A stretch of 54,236 bases of DNA from positions 1 to 54,236 of the forward strand of contig DATDFQ010000029.1 in the NCBI GenBank assembly GCA_036522515.1, given 5' to 3'. The position numbers and the translations under genes are program-made. Numbering within the stretch: the stretch's first letter is position 1; every line of letters begins with the position of its first letter. The notes under the pieces were generated by a model. The model searched no databases. It worked only from the letters and a program-made list of their open reading frames with translations, and had not been told where the DNA came from. This DNA comes from Bacteroidota bacterium (GTDB taxonomy: Bacteria > Bacteroidota > Ignavibacteria > UBA10030 > SZUA-254). Of the stretch, positions 16,410 through 25,981 are shown one piece after another.

Positions 16410-17996
16410 ATGAGAATTGTAACCCTTTTCATGACATGGGTGTTGGTCGCAGTCCCCCTCCCTGGCCGCTCTCAACCAGCGTTCTCCGGCGAAATGAGTA
16501 AGATCCGGGATTTCTTTCCGAAACCTCCCGCCGGATTTTTCAACAAGGATAACACCTCCCGGCAGCATCTTCTTCCTCCGATGAAGACCGGACTCCCAGC
16601 GAACCTACCGGCTCACCGGGAGCGCGTTCAGTCACTCACGAACGCCGCCCGCATATTCCTCAGTCAACAGTGGACCGACACCGTCTGGACCAACATCGGG
16701 CGAGACAGCGCGGACTATGATGCGGATGGAAATGAAACCGCGCATTTGCATCAGGTCTGGAATGATAGCGGAAGCGTATGGGTCAACGACCAGCGGACCA
16801 GCACCGTCTGGGTGAACGGGCTGCCGGTCAGTTACGTCCTCCAGACCTGGAGCGGGAGCGCATGGATAAACTCTTCGGATATTTTATATACATACGATCT
16901 TCAGGGCCATCGCACAGGCTATTCGACTCAGAACTGGGGCGACAGCGTCTGGGTGAACGTCGATCAGGAGCTCTTCACCTTCGACGTGAACGGGCACCAA
17001 ACAAGCCACACGTATCAGCACTGGAGCGACAGCGCATGGGCAAATCTCTCTCTGTTACTCTTCACCTACGACGCAAACGGGAATCAGTTAACCGCAACGG
17101 GGCAGACCTGGAACGGAAGCGCATGGGTAAATATCGTCCTTTTCAGTTCCACCTATGATCCGAACGGGCATGTGACGAACAATCTGACACAGAGCTGGAA
17201 CGGAACCGCATGGGTGAACCAGTTTCAGGAATTCATCTCGTATGGCGCGAACGGTCTTCCGGTGGATGATTCGTCACAGACCTGGAACGGCACCGGATGG
17301 GTGGGCGAGGATCATCTGATCTTTACCTATGATCTGAGCGGGCATATGATCACCCGCGTGATTCAAGTGTTCTTTTTCAATAAATGGACCAATGATTCAA
17401 AGGATAGCGTCACGTATGACGGGAGCGGGCACGAAATCAATGTTCTGTCACAGGTGTGGTCGATAGACAGCATATGGGAGAATTACACACAGGAGACATA
17501 CACCTACGATGCGTTTGGAAACCTCACGAGCGAGTTTCCCCAGACCTGGAACGGCAGCGCATGGGTGAACAGCGCCCTCTTCACATACACATTCGATTCA
17601 ATCGGACGCAGCACCGGGATTTTGTTCCAGACCTGGAACGGAAGCGGCTGGGCGAATAATTTTAGGGTTGTCGACACTTGGCTGGAGGTGACCGCGGTGA
17701 AGGAGCATCCCGCCGCACCGCTGCAATACAGCCTGGCTAACAATTATCCCAATCCCTTCAACCCGACGACCGTTATTCGCTATTCCATAGCCGCAGGCGG
17801 GCAGGCTGCCGTGCGCACGCGATTGAAAATCTACGACGTACTTGGCCGATTGGTGGCAACCCTTGTCGACGATGAACGGCAGCCGGGAGAGTACAGCGTG
17901 CAGTGGGATGCGCGCAACGCGCCGAGCGGGGTCTACTTTTACAGGCTGCAGGCGGGGGCGTTCACCGAGGCGAAAAAACTGATCCTCACGAAGTGA
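16410..17996 (+). CDS. T9SS-secreted repeat protein (twelve 29-residue W/YD repeats)
   Basis: The 528-residue protein has a signal peptide (to about residue 21), an N-terminal spacer, then twelve tandem repeats of about 29 residues (about 86-425). The consensus is Q-x-W-N-G-S-A-W-V-N followed by (F/Y)-T-Y-D-x-x-G-x. The last 85 residues are a type A T9SS sorting domain: NNYPNPFNPTTVIRYS, KIYDVLGR and GVYFYRLQAG. The repeat pattern resembles YD/RHS-type or short beta-propeller-like repeats found in surface proteins, but I cannot assign it to a known family. It should be exported through the outer membrane and anchored at or released from the cell surface. A good ribosome-binding site (AGGAG) precedes the ATG. 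It stands apart from the central operon. Confidence 0.85.
   Translation: MRIVTLFMTWVLVAVPLPGRSQPAFSGEMSKIRDFFPKPPAGFFNKDNTSRQHLLPPMKTGLPANLPAHRERVQSLTNAARIFLSQQWTDTVWTNIGRDSADYDADGNETAHLHQVWNDSGSVWVNDQRTSTVWVNGLPVSYVLQTWSGSAWINSSDILYTYDLQGHRTGYSTQNWGDSVWVNVDQELFTFDVNGHQTSHTYQHWSDSAWANLSLLLFTYDANGNQLTATGQTWNGSAWVNIVLFSSTYDPNGHVTNNLTQSWNGTAWVNQFQEFISYGANGLPVDDSSQTWNGTGWVGEDHLIFTYDLSGHMITRVIQVFFFNKWTNDSKDSVTYDGSGHEINVLSQVWSIDSIWENYTQETYTYDAFGNLTSEFPQTWNGSAWVNSALFTYTFDSIGRSTGILFQTWNGSGWANNFRVVDTWLEVTAVKEHPAAPLQYSLANNYPNPFNPTTVIRYSIAAGGQAAVRTRLKIYDVLGRLVATLVDDERQPGEYSVQWDARNAPSGVYFYRLQAGAFTEAKKLILTK
16664..17690 (+). repeat. tandem coding repeats (about 87-bp unit, about twelve copies)
   Basis: Within the T9SS gene the DNA also repeats. 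The phrases CAGACCTGGAACGG and GCATGGGTGAAC recur roughly every 87 bases. Middle copies are closest to each other and outer copies are diverged, the usual sign of expansion by unequal recombination. Confidence 0.8.
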
Positions 17997-18035
17997 TATT
18001 GACTACGTGTTTCTTCTACCGAAGAGTTATTCGGA

Positions 18036-18791
18036 ATGAACCAGGAGTTCTCTAATGTCTACGAGGACAGGGTGCGCGCCGAGGCGTACGATCGCCTTGA
18101 ATTCGCCGGGACATACTTCCTGGCGTACAGGGACCTGCCCGCCATCATTAAGAATCACATACGCGGTTCGAAGGCAATCGACTTCGGATGCGGGACGGGC
18201 CGGTCTACACGATTCTTGCGCCACTTGGGTTTTGAAGTTGTCGGCGCGGATATTTCAGAACAGATGCTCACACTGGCCCGGAAACGCGACCCGGACGGAG
18301 AGTATCGCCTTGTTACAGATGGCAACCTCGACGGGTTTGAGGCAAACGCCTATGATTTGGTATTGCCGGCATTCACCTTCGACAATGTCCCCACGATGGA
18401 GAGGAAGGTTCTGCTGTTCAAGTCCCTGAAGCGATTGCTCAATCGAAGCGGGCGTATCGTAAGTGTGGTTTCTTCGCCGGAGATCTATGTCAACGAATGG
18501 ACATCGTTCTCCACGAAGGATTTTCCGGGGAACCGCACGGCGAAAACCGGAGAGAAAGTATTTGTTGTGATGCTCGATGTGGATGACCGCCGTCCGGTTG
18601 AGGACATCATCTGGACGGATCAGGACTACCTCGAAACATATAAACTCGCGGGGTTGGCGCCGGCCGGCACCTACAGGCCACTGGGGAAGCAAACTGAACC
18701 ATACAATTGGATAAGTGAGACCAGGATCGCCCCCTGGGTCATCTACGTCCTGGAACCAGATGCCGCCACCCCTTTCTCAGGCAAATCGTAG
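18036..18791 (+). CDS. SAM-dependent class I methyltransferase
   Basis: A 251-residue protein with motif I as AIDFGCGTGRSTRFL near residue 47, motif II around GADIS (an acidic residue after the second strand) and motif III around YDLVLPAFTFDNV. Length and motifs fit the small-molecule methyltransferase group. The later part (VEDIIWTDQDYLETYKLAGL) is typical of the UbiE/COQ5-like lineage but is not diagnostic. The substrate is unknown. It lies between the repeat protein and the MFS gene, about 40 and 206 bases from them, with no clear functional partner. Cytosolic. Confidence 0.85.
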   Translation: MNQEFSNVYEDRVRAEAYDRLEFAGTYFLAYRDLPAIIKNHIRGSKAIDFGCGTGRSTRFLRHLGFEVVGADISEQMLTLARKRDPDGEYRLVTDGNLDGFEANAYDLVLPAFTFDNVPTMERKVLLFKSLKRLLNRSGRIVSVVSSPEIYVNEWTSFSTKDFPGNRTAKTGEKVFVVMLDVDDRRPVEDIIWTDQDYLETYKLAGLAPAGTYRPLGKQTEPYNWISETRIAPWVIYVLEPDAATPFSGKS

Positions 18792-18997
18792 AGCTTCGGC
18801 TTTACGAACGTCTGATAGGACAATTCGATCGCCTGGTTCACAGCTCTTCCCCCGAAAACCCTTAATTCGAGCCACACCGCAATATCGAGGTTAACAATTT
18901 CATAACTTGCCTTTGAAAGGGAGAACTGGTAAGTTAGGGGGGTCTTTTTCACGTTTTGTCTTCGTCTCTCCGCAGTCCCGTCTCAGCAATTACAACT

Positions 18998-20365
18998 ATG
19001 TTTATGCGAATCGAATCACGGGTCTCCCGTAACCGCCCGGTTCACAGCCCGGACTTCCGGCGCCGGCGCGCGCTTAACTGGTTGACCCTTGGATTGACCT
19101 ACTCGGCAATGTACATGGGCAGGTACAATCTTTCTTTCGCGAACAAAACTCTCTCCGACACATTCGGCTGGGACAAAGCTCAGGTCGGGACGATCATCAC
19201 AGCCGCATTGACCGTCTACGGATTCTCAGCGCTTTTTAACGGATTCATCGCCGATAAGATAGGGGGCCGCCGGGCCATGCTCATCGGAGTGTTTGGATCC
19301 GTTGTCTTCAACGTCGCTTTCGGGCTCGGCGCATATCTGGGCGTGCTTGGAACAGGCTCTCTCCTTCTTGGGTACTTTGCGACGGCGTGGGCGCTGAACG
19401 CGTACTTTCAATCCTACAGTGCGCTCGCACTCATCAAGGTAAATTCCAGCTGGTTTCACATTCGCGAGAGGGGAACATTTTCGGCGATCTTCGGGTCGAT
19501 GATTCAGGGAGGACGGGCGCTCATTTTCGTCGTCGGCGGTGTCGCGGTCGCGGTCCTTCCATGGCAGTGGGTGTTCTTCATCCCCTCCGCAATCATGCTG
19601 GTGATGGGGTTGTTGACCTACCGGTTCGTTCGTGACGCGCCGGAAGAGGCGGGCCATCCGGTCCTCGATACCGAAGATGCGTCAAGCGGCGACACGGAGA
19701 AAGTCAGCCTTAAGTATCTCTTCAAGAAGGTCTTCACGAATCCGATCACGGTCACCATCGCGGGAGCGGAGTTCTGCACCGGTTTCGTGAGGCACGGATT
19801 CGAGCAGTGGTTCCCGCGCTACATGCAGGAGGCGCAGCACCTCGCTCTGAACTCGACGGTGTTCCAGACAGGCGCTTTCATCGTTGTCGCCGCGGGAATA
19901 GCCGGAGCGTTTGCCGCCGGCATGCTCTCCGATTGGCTGTTCCGGTCCCGCCGTCCCCCCGTCGCGTTTATCGGATACACCCTTCAGATCATCTGCCTTG
20001 CCGTCGTCTGGATTGCACCGGGATTCAACTGGATCATCGCGGCGTTCGTACTGAACTCGCTGGCGATCAGCATGGTTCACTCGATGCTTTCGGGTACCGC
20101 GTCGATGGATTTCGGCGGGAAACGCGCGGCTGCCACCGCCACGGGCATGTTCGACGGGATGCAATACGTCGGCGGCGCAGCGGTCGGATCAGGGATGGGG
20201 TGGATGCTTGAGAAGTGGGGATGGGGAACCTGGGGGCCGAGCATGATCGGATTCGCCGTCATAGGGGCGGTGCTCATGCTGAGTCTGTGGAACGCAGTGC
20301 CTTCGAAGAAAGCCGCCCCCGCCCCGGTCGAGCCTGCGCGTATCCTCGAGCCGGAGATTGCCTAG
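18998..20365 (+). CDS. MFS transporter, organophosphate:phosphate antiporter-like
   Basis: This transporter of about 455 residues has 12 helices. The N-terminal signature MYMGRYNLSFANKTL resembles the GlpT/UhpT/UhpC family, with R in helix 1. The helix 2-3 loop reads FNGFIADKIGGRRAM, the MFS motif A (G-x-x-x-D-x-x-G-x-R). Organophosphate antiporters exchange glycerol-3-phosphate, hexose-6-phosphate or phosphoglycerate for phosphate; the substrate is not predictable. Reading back to a TTG at 18956 would add 14 residues without hydrophobic content. I prefer the ATG at 18998 (or 19004). It ends 37 bases from the convergent sigma-54 activator. Confidence 0.88.
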   Translation: MFMRIESRVSRNRPVHSPDFRRRRALNWLTLGLTYSAMYMGRYNLSFANKTLSDTFGWDKAQVGTIITAALTVYGFSALFNGFIADKIGGRRAMLIGVFGSVVFNVAFGLGAYLGVLGTGSLLLGYFATAWALNAYFQSYSALALIKVNSSWFHIRERGTFSAIFGSMIQGGRALIFVVGGVAVAVLPWQWVFFIPSAIMLVMGLLTYRFVRDAPEEAGHPVLDTEDASSGDTEKVSLKYLFKKVFTNPITVTIAGAEFCTGFVRHGFEQWFPRYMQEAQHLALNSTVFQTGAFIVVAAGIAGAFAAGMLSDWLFRSRRPPVAFIGYTLQIICLAVVWIAPGFNWIIAAFVLNSLAISMVHSMLSGTASMDFGGKRAAATATGMFDGMQYVGGAAVGSGMGWMLEKWGWGTWGPSMIGFAVIGAVLMLSLWNAVPSKKAAPAPVEPARILEPEIA

Positions 20366-20380
20366 CCCGGCGCTGCCGGG
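20366..20380. terminator. short GC hairpin between convergent genes
   Basis: CCCGGC-GCT-GCCGGG follows the MFS stop codon directly, with a perfect 6-bp stem and 3-base loop. No T-run follows on either strand, so it may be a weak or Rho-assisted terminator. Confidence 0.3.
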
Positions 20381-20402
20381 CGCCAACCGGAAAAGCGGGA
20401 GC

Positions 20403-21740
20403 TCAGCGCGGGTCTTTCAATCCGAACTTTTTCATCCTTCGCCAAAGGGTGGTGGGACTCATCCCCAGTTTTATTGCTGCCAGGTTATTATTCCAGCTCG
20501 TCTCTTCAAGTGTCTGCAGGATAAGCCTTCTCTCCGCGTCAACAATTGAACGCGACGCACCCCGGTCGACATGGTTTTTTTCGATCTGTCCCAGGTCCCC
20601 GATGTCGATTCTGTCCGATTTGCTGAGGATGACGGCGCCCTTGAGAGTGTTCTCAAGCTCCCGGATATTGCCCGGCCAGTCGTACGTCTTCAATCTCTCC
20701 AGCGCTTGCGCTGTTATCCCTTTGACGTTACGATGGTATTTCGATCCGAATTTCGTGATGAAATGCATCACCAGCTCCGGCAGGTCGCTCATTCTCTCCC
20801 GCAACGGCGGCAACAGGATGCTTATGACGTTGAGCCTGAAGTAGAGATCTTCCCGGAACTTGTTTGCTTTGATCAGGTTCGACAAGTTCTCGTTCGTGCT
20901 CGATAACACCCGGGTGTCGACATGAATGATTCCGCTCCCTCCAACCCGGCGGACCTCGCCATCCTCGAGCACGCGTAACAGTTTCGCCTGCGTTCCCAGA
21001 TTCATCTCACCGATCTCATCGAGGAGGATCGTGCCGCCGTTTGCCTCTTCAAACAGCCCGACCTTGTTGTCCACCGCTCCGGTGAATGCCCCCTTCACGT
21101 GCCCAAAAAGCTCGCTCTCCTGCAGGTTGTCGGGCAGAGTTGCACAGTTGATGGCCACGTAGGGCTTTTGCGACCGCTGGCTCAGCTTGTGGATGGATCT
21201 GGCGACCAGTTCCTTCCCCGTGCCGCTTTCTCCGAGGATGAGCACGGGGATATCCACCCGGGACATTTCTTTGATGACTCTTGACACGGCAAGGATAGAG
21301 GGGTGTTGGCCGATCATGGTCGGCAGTTTATCGTCCTCGTCGCATTTCGGCAGGTCCCCCGATTTGCGGACCGATCTGTTCGCACTCGAAAGAATGTTGT
21401 TCACCACCGCCAGTATCTGGTTTCCCTGGATGGGTTTGGTCAGGTAATCGGTGGCCCCCAATTTCATCGCCTTGACCGTTGAATCGATCGTACCGAACGC
21501 GGTCATCAGCACCACAGGAGTGTCCGGCGAAATTTCGCGGATCACGCCCAGCACCCTGATCCCGTCGATGTCGCCAAGCTTCAAATCTGTCAGCACCAAG
21601 TCGAACGTCCCGTGCTCGACCTGGTGTATGGCCGCGCGCCCCGACCGGACGGCCTTGACTTCATGACCGTCATTCCTCAGGATGGTTCCCAGCGTGATGC
21701 AGGTGTTTTCATGGTCGTCCGCAACGAGGATCCTCGCCAT
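20403..21740 (-). CDS. sigma-54-dependent response regulator, NtrC family
   Basis: A 445-residue three-domain regulator. The receiver domain (1-120) has acidic pair D8-D9, phosphoacceptor D52 (LTDLK) and K in YLTKPI. The AAA+ domain (about 140-370) has Walker A GESGTGKE and the sigma-54 contact loop GAFTGA, with Walker [11 protein letters not shown]. The C-terminus is a Fis-type helix-turn-helix ([23 protein letters not shown]). It should activate RNA polymerase-sigma-54 after phosphorylation. Its ATG shares one base with the stop of the upstream histidine kinase gene (TGATG), so it is translated from the same mRNA. The only sigma-54 promoter I found in the window (24061-24076) lies just beyond the kinase gene, which makes the divergent operon its probable target. 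Confidence 0.96.
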   Translation of the reverse strand: MARILVADDHENTCITLGTILRNDGHEVKAVRSGRAAIHQVEHGTFDLVLTDLKLGDIDGIRVLGVIREISPDTPVVLMTAFGTIDSTVKAMKLGATDYLTKPIQGNQILAVVNNILSSANRSVRKSGDLPKCDEDDKLPTMIGQHPSILAVSRVIKEMSRVDIPVLILGESGTGKELVARSIHKLSQRSQKPYVAINCATLPDNLQESELFGHVKGAFTGAVDNKVGLFEEANGGTILLDEIGEMNLGTQAKLLRVLEDGEVRRVGGSGIIHVDTRVLSSTNENLSNLIKANKFREDLYFRLNVISILLPPLRERMSDLPELVMHFITKFGSKYHRNVKGITAQALERLKTYDWPGNIRELENTLKGAVILSKSDRIDIGDLGQIEKNHVDRGASRSIVDAERRLILQTLEETSWNNNLAAIKLGMSPTTLWRRMKKFGLKDPR

Positions 21741-23845
21741 CAGGCCACCCCCGCATTACTCGGAACGATCAACGTGAACTGCGTGCCCGCCAGCTGTTTG
21801 CTTTGCACTTCAATATCCCACCCGTGGCGTTCCACTATTCTTTTCACCACGGCGAGTCCCAGCCCCGTGCCCCGGTCCTTTGTCGTGAAGAATGGGTCGA
21901 AGATTTTTGGGAGAACACCGGCCGCGATGCCGCAGCCGGTATCGCTGACCTGGACACGAATTGTCCGGCCCGCCTGGCCGGCGGCGACTCTCACTTCTCC
22001 CGGCCCCTCGATGGAATCGATCGCATTGAGAAACAGGTTGAGGAACAGCTGCTTAATGGAAGTAGCATCCAGCCTGAGCGGGGGAAGAGATCCCGGCAGG
22101 TCGACGATGAACCTGATGCGCTCTGCCAGCGAGGCGTCGATGCTCAGGAGAGAGACAACCTGCCTGACGATTGTCTCGAGGTCCCAGAGGTCAAAATAGG
22201 ATTCTTTAAAGCGGGCCCGGGAAAGGTAGGAACTGAGAATCTCATTCAGGCTCTTGCTCTCTTCCTTCAGCACGTTCAGCAGCCGCTTCTGTGAGCCGGG
22301 CAATTCCGGATCGATTTCGAGAATATCCACAGCCTGGATCATCGCGTTCAGCGGGTTCCGGATCTCGTGAGCGATACTTGCCGCGAGCTCGCCGAGGCTG
22401 TTCAGGCGCTGTGCCGCCTCGAGTTCCTGCTTCGCGCGCTGCAGCTCGGACTGGCTTTGCACAGAGGCGGTGATATCGTCGATGACCGCAAGGACCCGGG
22501 CCGGCTGTCCCACACCGTCCAGGACGGGTGCGGTGATCACGACGATATAGCGGTCGTTACGGCCCTTGACGACCTCGCGATGGATCGTGCCTTCGGCGAG
22601 CGTGCGCTGAATGAGATCGCTCTTGAGCCGTTGGGGATCTGTCTTGAACAAGGCGCTGAACGGGGATCCGACGAGATCGCCGTAACCCCACTTCTCCATG
22701 GTTTCGTTGACCCAATCGATGTTTGATTTGAGGTTCACCACCATCAGACCCTGTCCCATCGACGAAACGATCTCCTGCAAATGCGCGTTGCTCCTCTGCA
22801 GGTTTGAGTAGAGCCGGGAATTATAAATGGCGATCCCGATCCTGTCGGCCAGAAGCTCCATTGAATCGGTGTCGTCCTTGTCGAAATAGAGAGATTCCCG
22901 GTGCTCGATATTCAGGACGCCGATGATTTGTTTATCGACATGAACGGGAACACAGAGTTCTGCCTCGGTCGTGATCAGGTCCGGCGTCCAATTCAGGAAA
23001 AAGGGGTTGTTGCGGACGTTGTTCGAAAGGAGGGTCTTGTCGTGTTTGACAACCCAGCTGATGATCCCCTGTCCCAGGGGAATAATCTGATCCCGGGGAA
23101 TTATCTTGTTGAATTTGCCCGCCTTTGCCCTCAGGACCAGGGCCGCTTCGTTCTTTTCCAGCGTGTAAATTGCGACGTGGTCATAGCCGAAGTACTTCTG
23201 GATGAGATTGACGATATCCTTATACAGCCGCCCCTCCTCAACCAGCATTTCAACGCGTTCGGATATCTTGCTTATGACGCTCAGAAGGGAGAGGCGCCGT
23301 TGCTCCCTGTCGAGCAAGTCCACCGAGGAGAGAAGCGCGGCGATGCTTGTCATGCTCGGGCTCAACGAATCAATGGCATGCGGAGAAGGCCGGCCCTCCT
23401 CCTCCTGAACAAAGACCGCGACTCCCTTGACGACGTTCTCGAGCCTCAACGGCGCGAACGTCACGTGCCCGCCCGGCGGAACTCGAAAAAAACGTTCCAT
23501 TGCGAGGCCCGAATCGAAGACGATATCCTTCTGAAACTCCTCCTGCAGTTGCAGGTATTGAATCTTCTCAATATAACCGCACCGGACCGCCTCATCGCAC
23601 GAGATCAACAAGGAAAGATGGCCTCGTTGCAACACATAGAGTGCGATGTGACGGGATGGCAACCAGTGGTTCAGCTGCCTGAGGAATCCTTCAAGAGCCT
23701 CCGGAAGCGCGGGGGCGTGCACCCGCTTGAAAAAATCGGCGTCCCATACGGTGGTTGCATACGATTCGCCGCCGGGAATGTGCAGCTCGATTCCCGCATC
23801 CTCCAACTGGTACTCGCGTGCGATAGCTCTACCGGTTCTTTTCAC
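21740..23845 (-). CDS. cytoplasmic sensor histidine kinase with GAF and PAS domains
   Basis: A 701-residue kinase without signal peptide or transmembrane helix. The order is: an N-terminal region possibly holding a divergent GAF fold (about 45-180), a clear GAF domain (about 200-345, VAIYTLEKNEAALVLRAKAG and ELCVPVHVDKQIIGVLNIEH), a PAS domain (about 360-465), HisKA with phosphoacceptor H493 in SIAHEIRNPLNAM, and an HATPase domain with DTGCGI and GTGLGL. It probably senses a cytosolic small molecule or redox cue and phosphorylates the adjoining NtrC-type regulator. The start read here is GTG, without a clear ribosome-binding site, so the first residues are uncertain. It is divergent from the central operon across a 304-bp regulatory gap. 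Confidence 0.93.
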   Translation of the reverse strand: MKRTGRAIAREYQLEDAGIELHIPGGESYATTVWDADFFKRVHAPALPEALEGFLRQLNHWLPSRHIALYVLQRGHLSLLISCDEAVRCGYIEKIQYLQLQEEFQKDIVFDSGLAMERFFRVPPGGHVTFAPLRLENVVKGVAVFVQEEEGRPSPHAIDSLSPSMTSIAALLSSVDLLDREQRRLSLLSVISKISERVEMLVEEGRLYKDIVNLIQKYFGYDHVAIYTLEKNEAALVLRAKAGKFNKIIPRDQIIPLGQGIISWVVKHDKTLLSNNVRNNPFFLNWTPDLITTEAELCVPVHVDKQIIGVLNIEHRESLYFDKDDTDSMELLADRIGIAIYNSRLYSNLQRSNAHLQEIVSSMGQGLMVVNLKSNIDWVNETMEKWGYGDLVGSPFSALFKTDPQRLKSDLIQRTLAEGTIHREVVKGRNDRYIVVITAPVLDGVGQPARVLAVIDDITASVQSQSELQRAKQELEAAQRLNSLGELAASIAHEIRNPLNAMIQAVDILEIDPELPGSQKRLLNVLKEESKSLNEILSSYLSRARFKESYFDLWDLETIVRQVVSLLSIDASLAERIRFIVDLPGSLPPLRLDATSIKQLFLNLFLNAIDSIEGPGEVRVAAGQAGRTIRVQVSDTGCGIAAGVLPKIFDPFFTTKDRGTGLGLAVVKRIVERHGWDIEVQSKQLAGTQFTLIVPSNAGVA

Positions 23846-23954
23846 AAAAGGGGAACGAAAGTTCGATCAGGGTACCGGATGAAATGTTGGCTGGCTCTCT
23901 TCAATATAAGGCGGGTGTGCGACGATGTCAAGTACACGCGCTTCCCCTCACGGC

Positions 23955-23980
23955 AATTTCATTTTTGGAAGAGTGAAATT
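23955..23980 (+). promoter_or_regulatory. candidate enhancer (upstream activator site) for the sigma-54 activator
   Basis: An inverted repeat AATTTCA-N12-TGAAATT lies about 80-106 bases upstream of the -24 box, in the range usual for NtrC-type enhancer sites. A further TGAAA-type half-site follows at 23981-23990 (CATTTTGAAA). It is AT-rich in GC-rich surroundings. Binding by the adjacent regulator is an inference. Confidence 0.45.
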
Positions 23981-24060
23981 CATTTTGAAATCGCCGGCGC
24001 TGCGGTCCGGGTGCGTATGAGATATGAACGGGAATCACGACATTTTCGGAACGCGGTCTG

Positions 24061-24076
24061 TGGCATGCATATTGCA
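24061..24076 (+). promoter_or_regulatory. sigma-54 (-24/-12) promoter of the twelve-gene operon
   Basis: TGGCATGCATATTGCA matches the consensus TGGCAY-R-N4-TTGCW at every defined position, with GG and GC twelve bases apart. The predicted start is near 24087, giving a leader of about 63 bases before the ATG at 24150 and its GAAAGGG site. Nothing else was recognised in the 304-bp gap (23846-24149) except the upstream inverted repeat; no sigma-70 promoter stands out. Confidence 0.75.
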
Positions 24077-24149
24077 ACGCGCTGCGGTACTCAGAGAAAT
24101 TTTCACGCGTTATTCATCAACCGAATAAACCACGAAAGGGTCAAGCAGC

Positions 24150-25979
24150 ATGGAAAAGCGATATATGTTGTTCGTCTTGGCATCCCTGTGCATGTCGGTC
24201 ACAATCGGCCGGGCGCAGGAGTCGTGCATTCCGCAGCCATCCAATCCAACCAGGGCGGCCCTTCCGGGATGGGCGGCTTATAAATCACTTTGTTTTTATC
24301 AGGATGGGGACAGCCTGACCGTCCGGATTAACTTCGTCGGACCTGTGAGCAGCCGCCCTGCGATTCACGCGGGAAATACGTTCTTCATCGATTTCGACGA
24401 CAATTTCGGCACGGGGCAACAAGGAGGCGGACGGGTCGGCTCGGAGACCAACCTCACCTTCAATGATTGGGCGGGCATCGGGACCTGGATGATGGAGGTC
24501 TTCGGACTCTGGAACGATGCCAATCAGAGCTTCCGGTTCACCGCCACGACGCCGGCACGCGTGGTCGGGGATTCGGCGCTTGAGTATAAAATGAGCCTGA
24601 TAGGTCTCGGCTTGTCCGATATTTCGTTTGATGTGAACGGCTATTGGCTCACCGGCTATATCTGGACGGATCCCTATAATCCGGGAGACCAGGTTGACAG
24701 CGTGGGGCTCTATTCTTTCAATCCGGGCGCGGTGACACCCCTTGACACAATTCAAGGCGTCTCGAGCAAATTGAAGATTCCACATCCTTACAAACCGACG
24801 GCAGATTCGCTCAATATTATCGGAACACTGGATAATGTCGTCGGGATCGTCAGCTCCTCGATCGGGCCCATCAGTGAGAACATCAAGTATACCGTCACCT
24901 ACAACCCGTTTACCGAGTACCCCGTATTCACGTATAACGGGAAGCCGTACAACACGTTCACGACGTATATACCGGGCGGCGACTGGACTCCGACCCCGAA
25001 TTATTGGGCGATGCTTCAGGGCGCGGTGTTTCAGACCGTATCGGAACTCAAGGCGGGCTACAGAATAATGTTCCAGACTCAGCCCGGCACGGCGAGACCG
25101 ATTGCGGGTTCGACTCAGGCGTGGTTCGACACGACGTACGATTACAACCACGGATTGCTCTGGGCGATAAACCATCAGCAGACCTTCAAGGCCCTTCTGG
25201 GCAACGCATACCTCAACCTCCTGACGGCCTACCTGGGATCTCAATCCACGGATCCGAACCTGCAGGCGGCGGCGGCGTCCGAGGTGTCACAGGCTCAGGC
25301 CGCCTATTCTTCCTTCTCGGGAGATGCGTTCGACCTGAATCCCCAGATCATGACGGGATTCCTTATCAGCAAAGTCGGGACGAATTTGAGCTGGACGATG
25401 AGCATGTGGAATTCCTTTCCGGCGACAATCCTGTTGCCGACGGATACGACGGCCGGAGACGCTCTGGGAGCCCTGGTCAAGCCGATCCTGATAGATGGCA
25501 TGAGCTACAACTCACCGGACAGCACACGCAAGTTCTGGTATCAGAATATCGCCAGTTCACAGGCGGGAGCCATAGACGCGATCACCGGGGGGGATATCTA
25601 TACCGCTCTGAAAGCGATTACGAATTATCCCACGGATGATTCAGTCTACGCGCACTCAAAGACGGTGTTCGCGGGGTTTGCAACCGGCGTTCATGAAGTG
25701 TTGGGCGCCAAACCCCGGACGTTCGAGGTGAGTCAGAACTATCCAAATCCTTTCAATCCCAGCACTGTGATAACATTTACCCTGCCGAAACAGCTCGATG
25801 TAAAAATTCAGATATACGATTTCCTTGGCAGGTCCGTTGAAACGCTCGTCGACAAAACGATGGGCGCCGGTACCTACCGGGCGACGTGGGACGGATCGGC
25901 ATATCCCTCCGGGCTCTATATGGTCAGGGTACAGGCCGGACCTTATTCGGCGGTGAGGAAATCACTCCTGATTAAGTAA
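24150..25979 (+). CDS. T9SS-secreted protein of unknown function
   Basis: The 609-residue protein has a signal peptide (MEKRYMLFVLASLCMSVTIGRA, cleaved before Q). A beta-rich N-terminal domain of about 185 residues contains NTFFIDFDDNFGTGQQGG, which looks like a calcium-binding jelly-roll loop. A helical middle region (about 290-500) follows. The last 85 residues form a T9SS sorting domain (NYPNPFNPSTVITF, IYDFLGRSVETLVD, GLYMVRVQAG). I do not recognise the catalytic or binding family; a glycan- or protein-binding surface protein is possible. It is the first gene after the sigma-54 promoter and is separated from the TonB receptor gene by 119 bases with two hairpins, so it may be made in greater amount than the genes behind it. 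Confidence 0.82.
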   Translation: MEKRYMLFVLASLCMSVTIGRAQESCIPQPSNPTRAALPGWAAYKSLCFYQDGDSLTVRINFVGPVSSRPAIHAGNTFFIDFDDNFGTGQQGGGRVGSETNLTFNDWAGIGTWMMEVFGLWNDANQSFRFTATTPARVVGDSALEYKMSLIGLGLSDISFDVNGYWLTGYIWTDPYNPGDQVDSVGLYSFNPGAVTPLDTIQGVSSKLKIPHPYKPTADSLNIIGTLDNVVGIVSSSIGPISENIKYTVTYNPFTEYPVFTYNGKPYNTFTTYIPGGDWTPTPNYWAMLQGAVFQTVSELKAGYRIMFQTQPGTARPIAGSTQAWFDTTYDYNHGLLWAINHQQTFKALLGNAYLNLLTAYLGSQSTDPNLQAAAASEVSQAQAAYSSFSGDAFDLNPQIMTGFLISKVGTNLSWTMSMWNSFPATILLPTDTTAGDALGALVKPILIDGMSYNSPDSTRKFWYQNIASSQAGAIDAITGGDIYTALKAITNYPTDDSVYAHSKTVFAGFATGVHEVLGAKPRTFEVSQNYPNPFNPSTVITFTLPKQLDVKIQIYDFLGRSVETLVDKTMGAGTYRATWDGSAYPSGLYMVRVQAGPYSAVRKSLLIK

Positions 25980-25981
25980 CA

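Noticed and set aside
18743..18952. Minus-strand reading of 69 codons (GTG start) between the methyltransferase and MFS genes
   Set aside because: It looks slightly protein-like but overlaps the methyltransferase end, has no ribosome-binding site and matches no family I know; possibly a decayed fragment.
21740..23845. Kinase considered as a membrane receptor
   Set aside because: No hydrophobic segment long enough for a transmembrane helix; GAF and PAS domains indicate a cytosolic sensor.
22901..24283. Plus-strand reading of 460 codons across the kinase gene and the regulatory gap
   Set aside because: It covers the sigma-54 promoter and the first secreted-protein gene in another frame and has no domain; the kinase on the other strand is certain.
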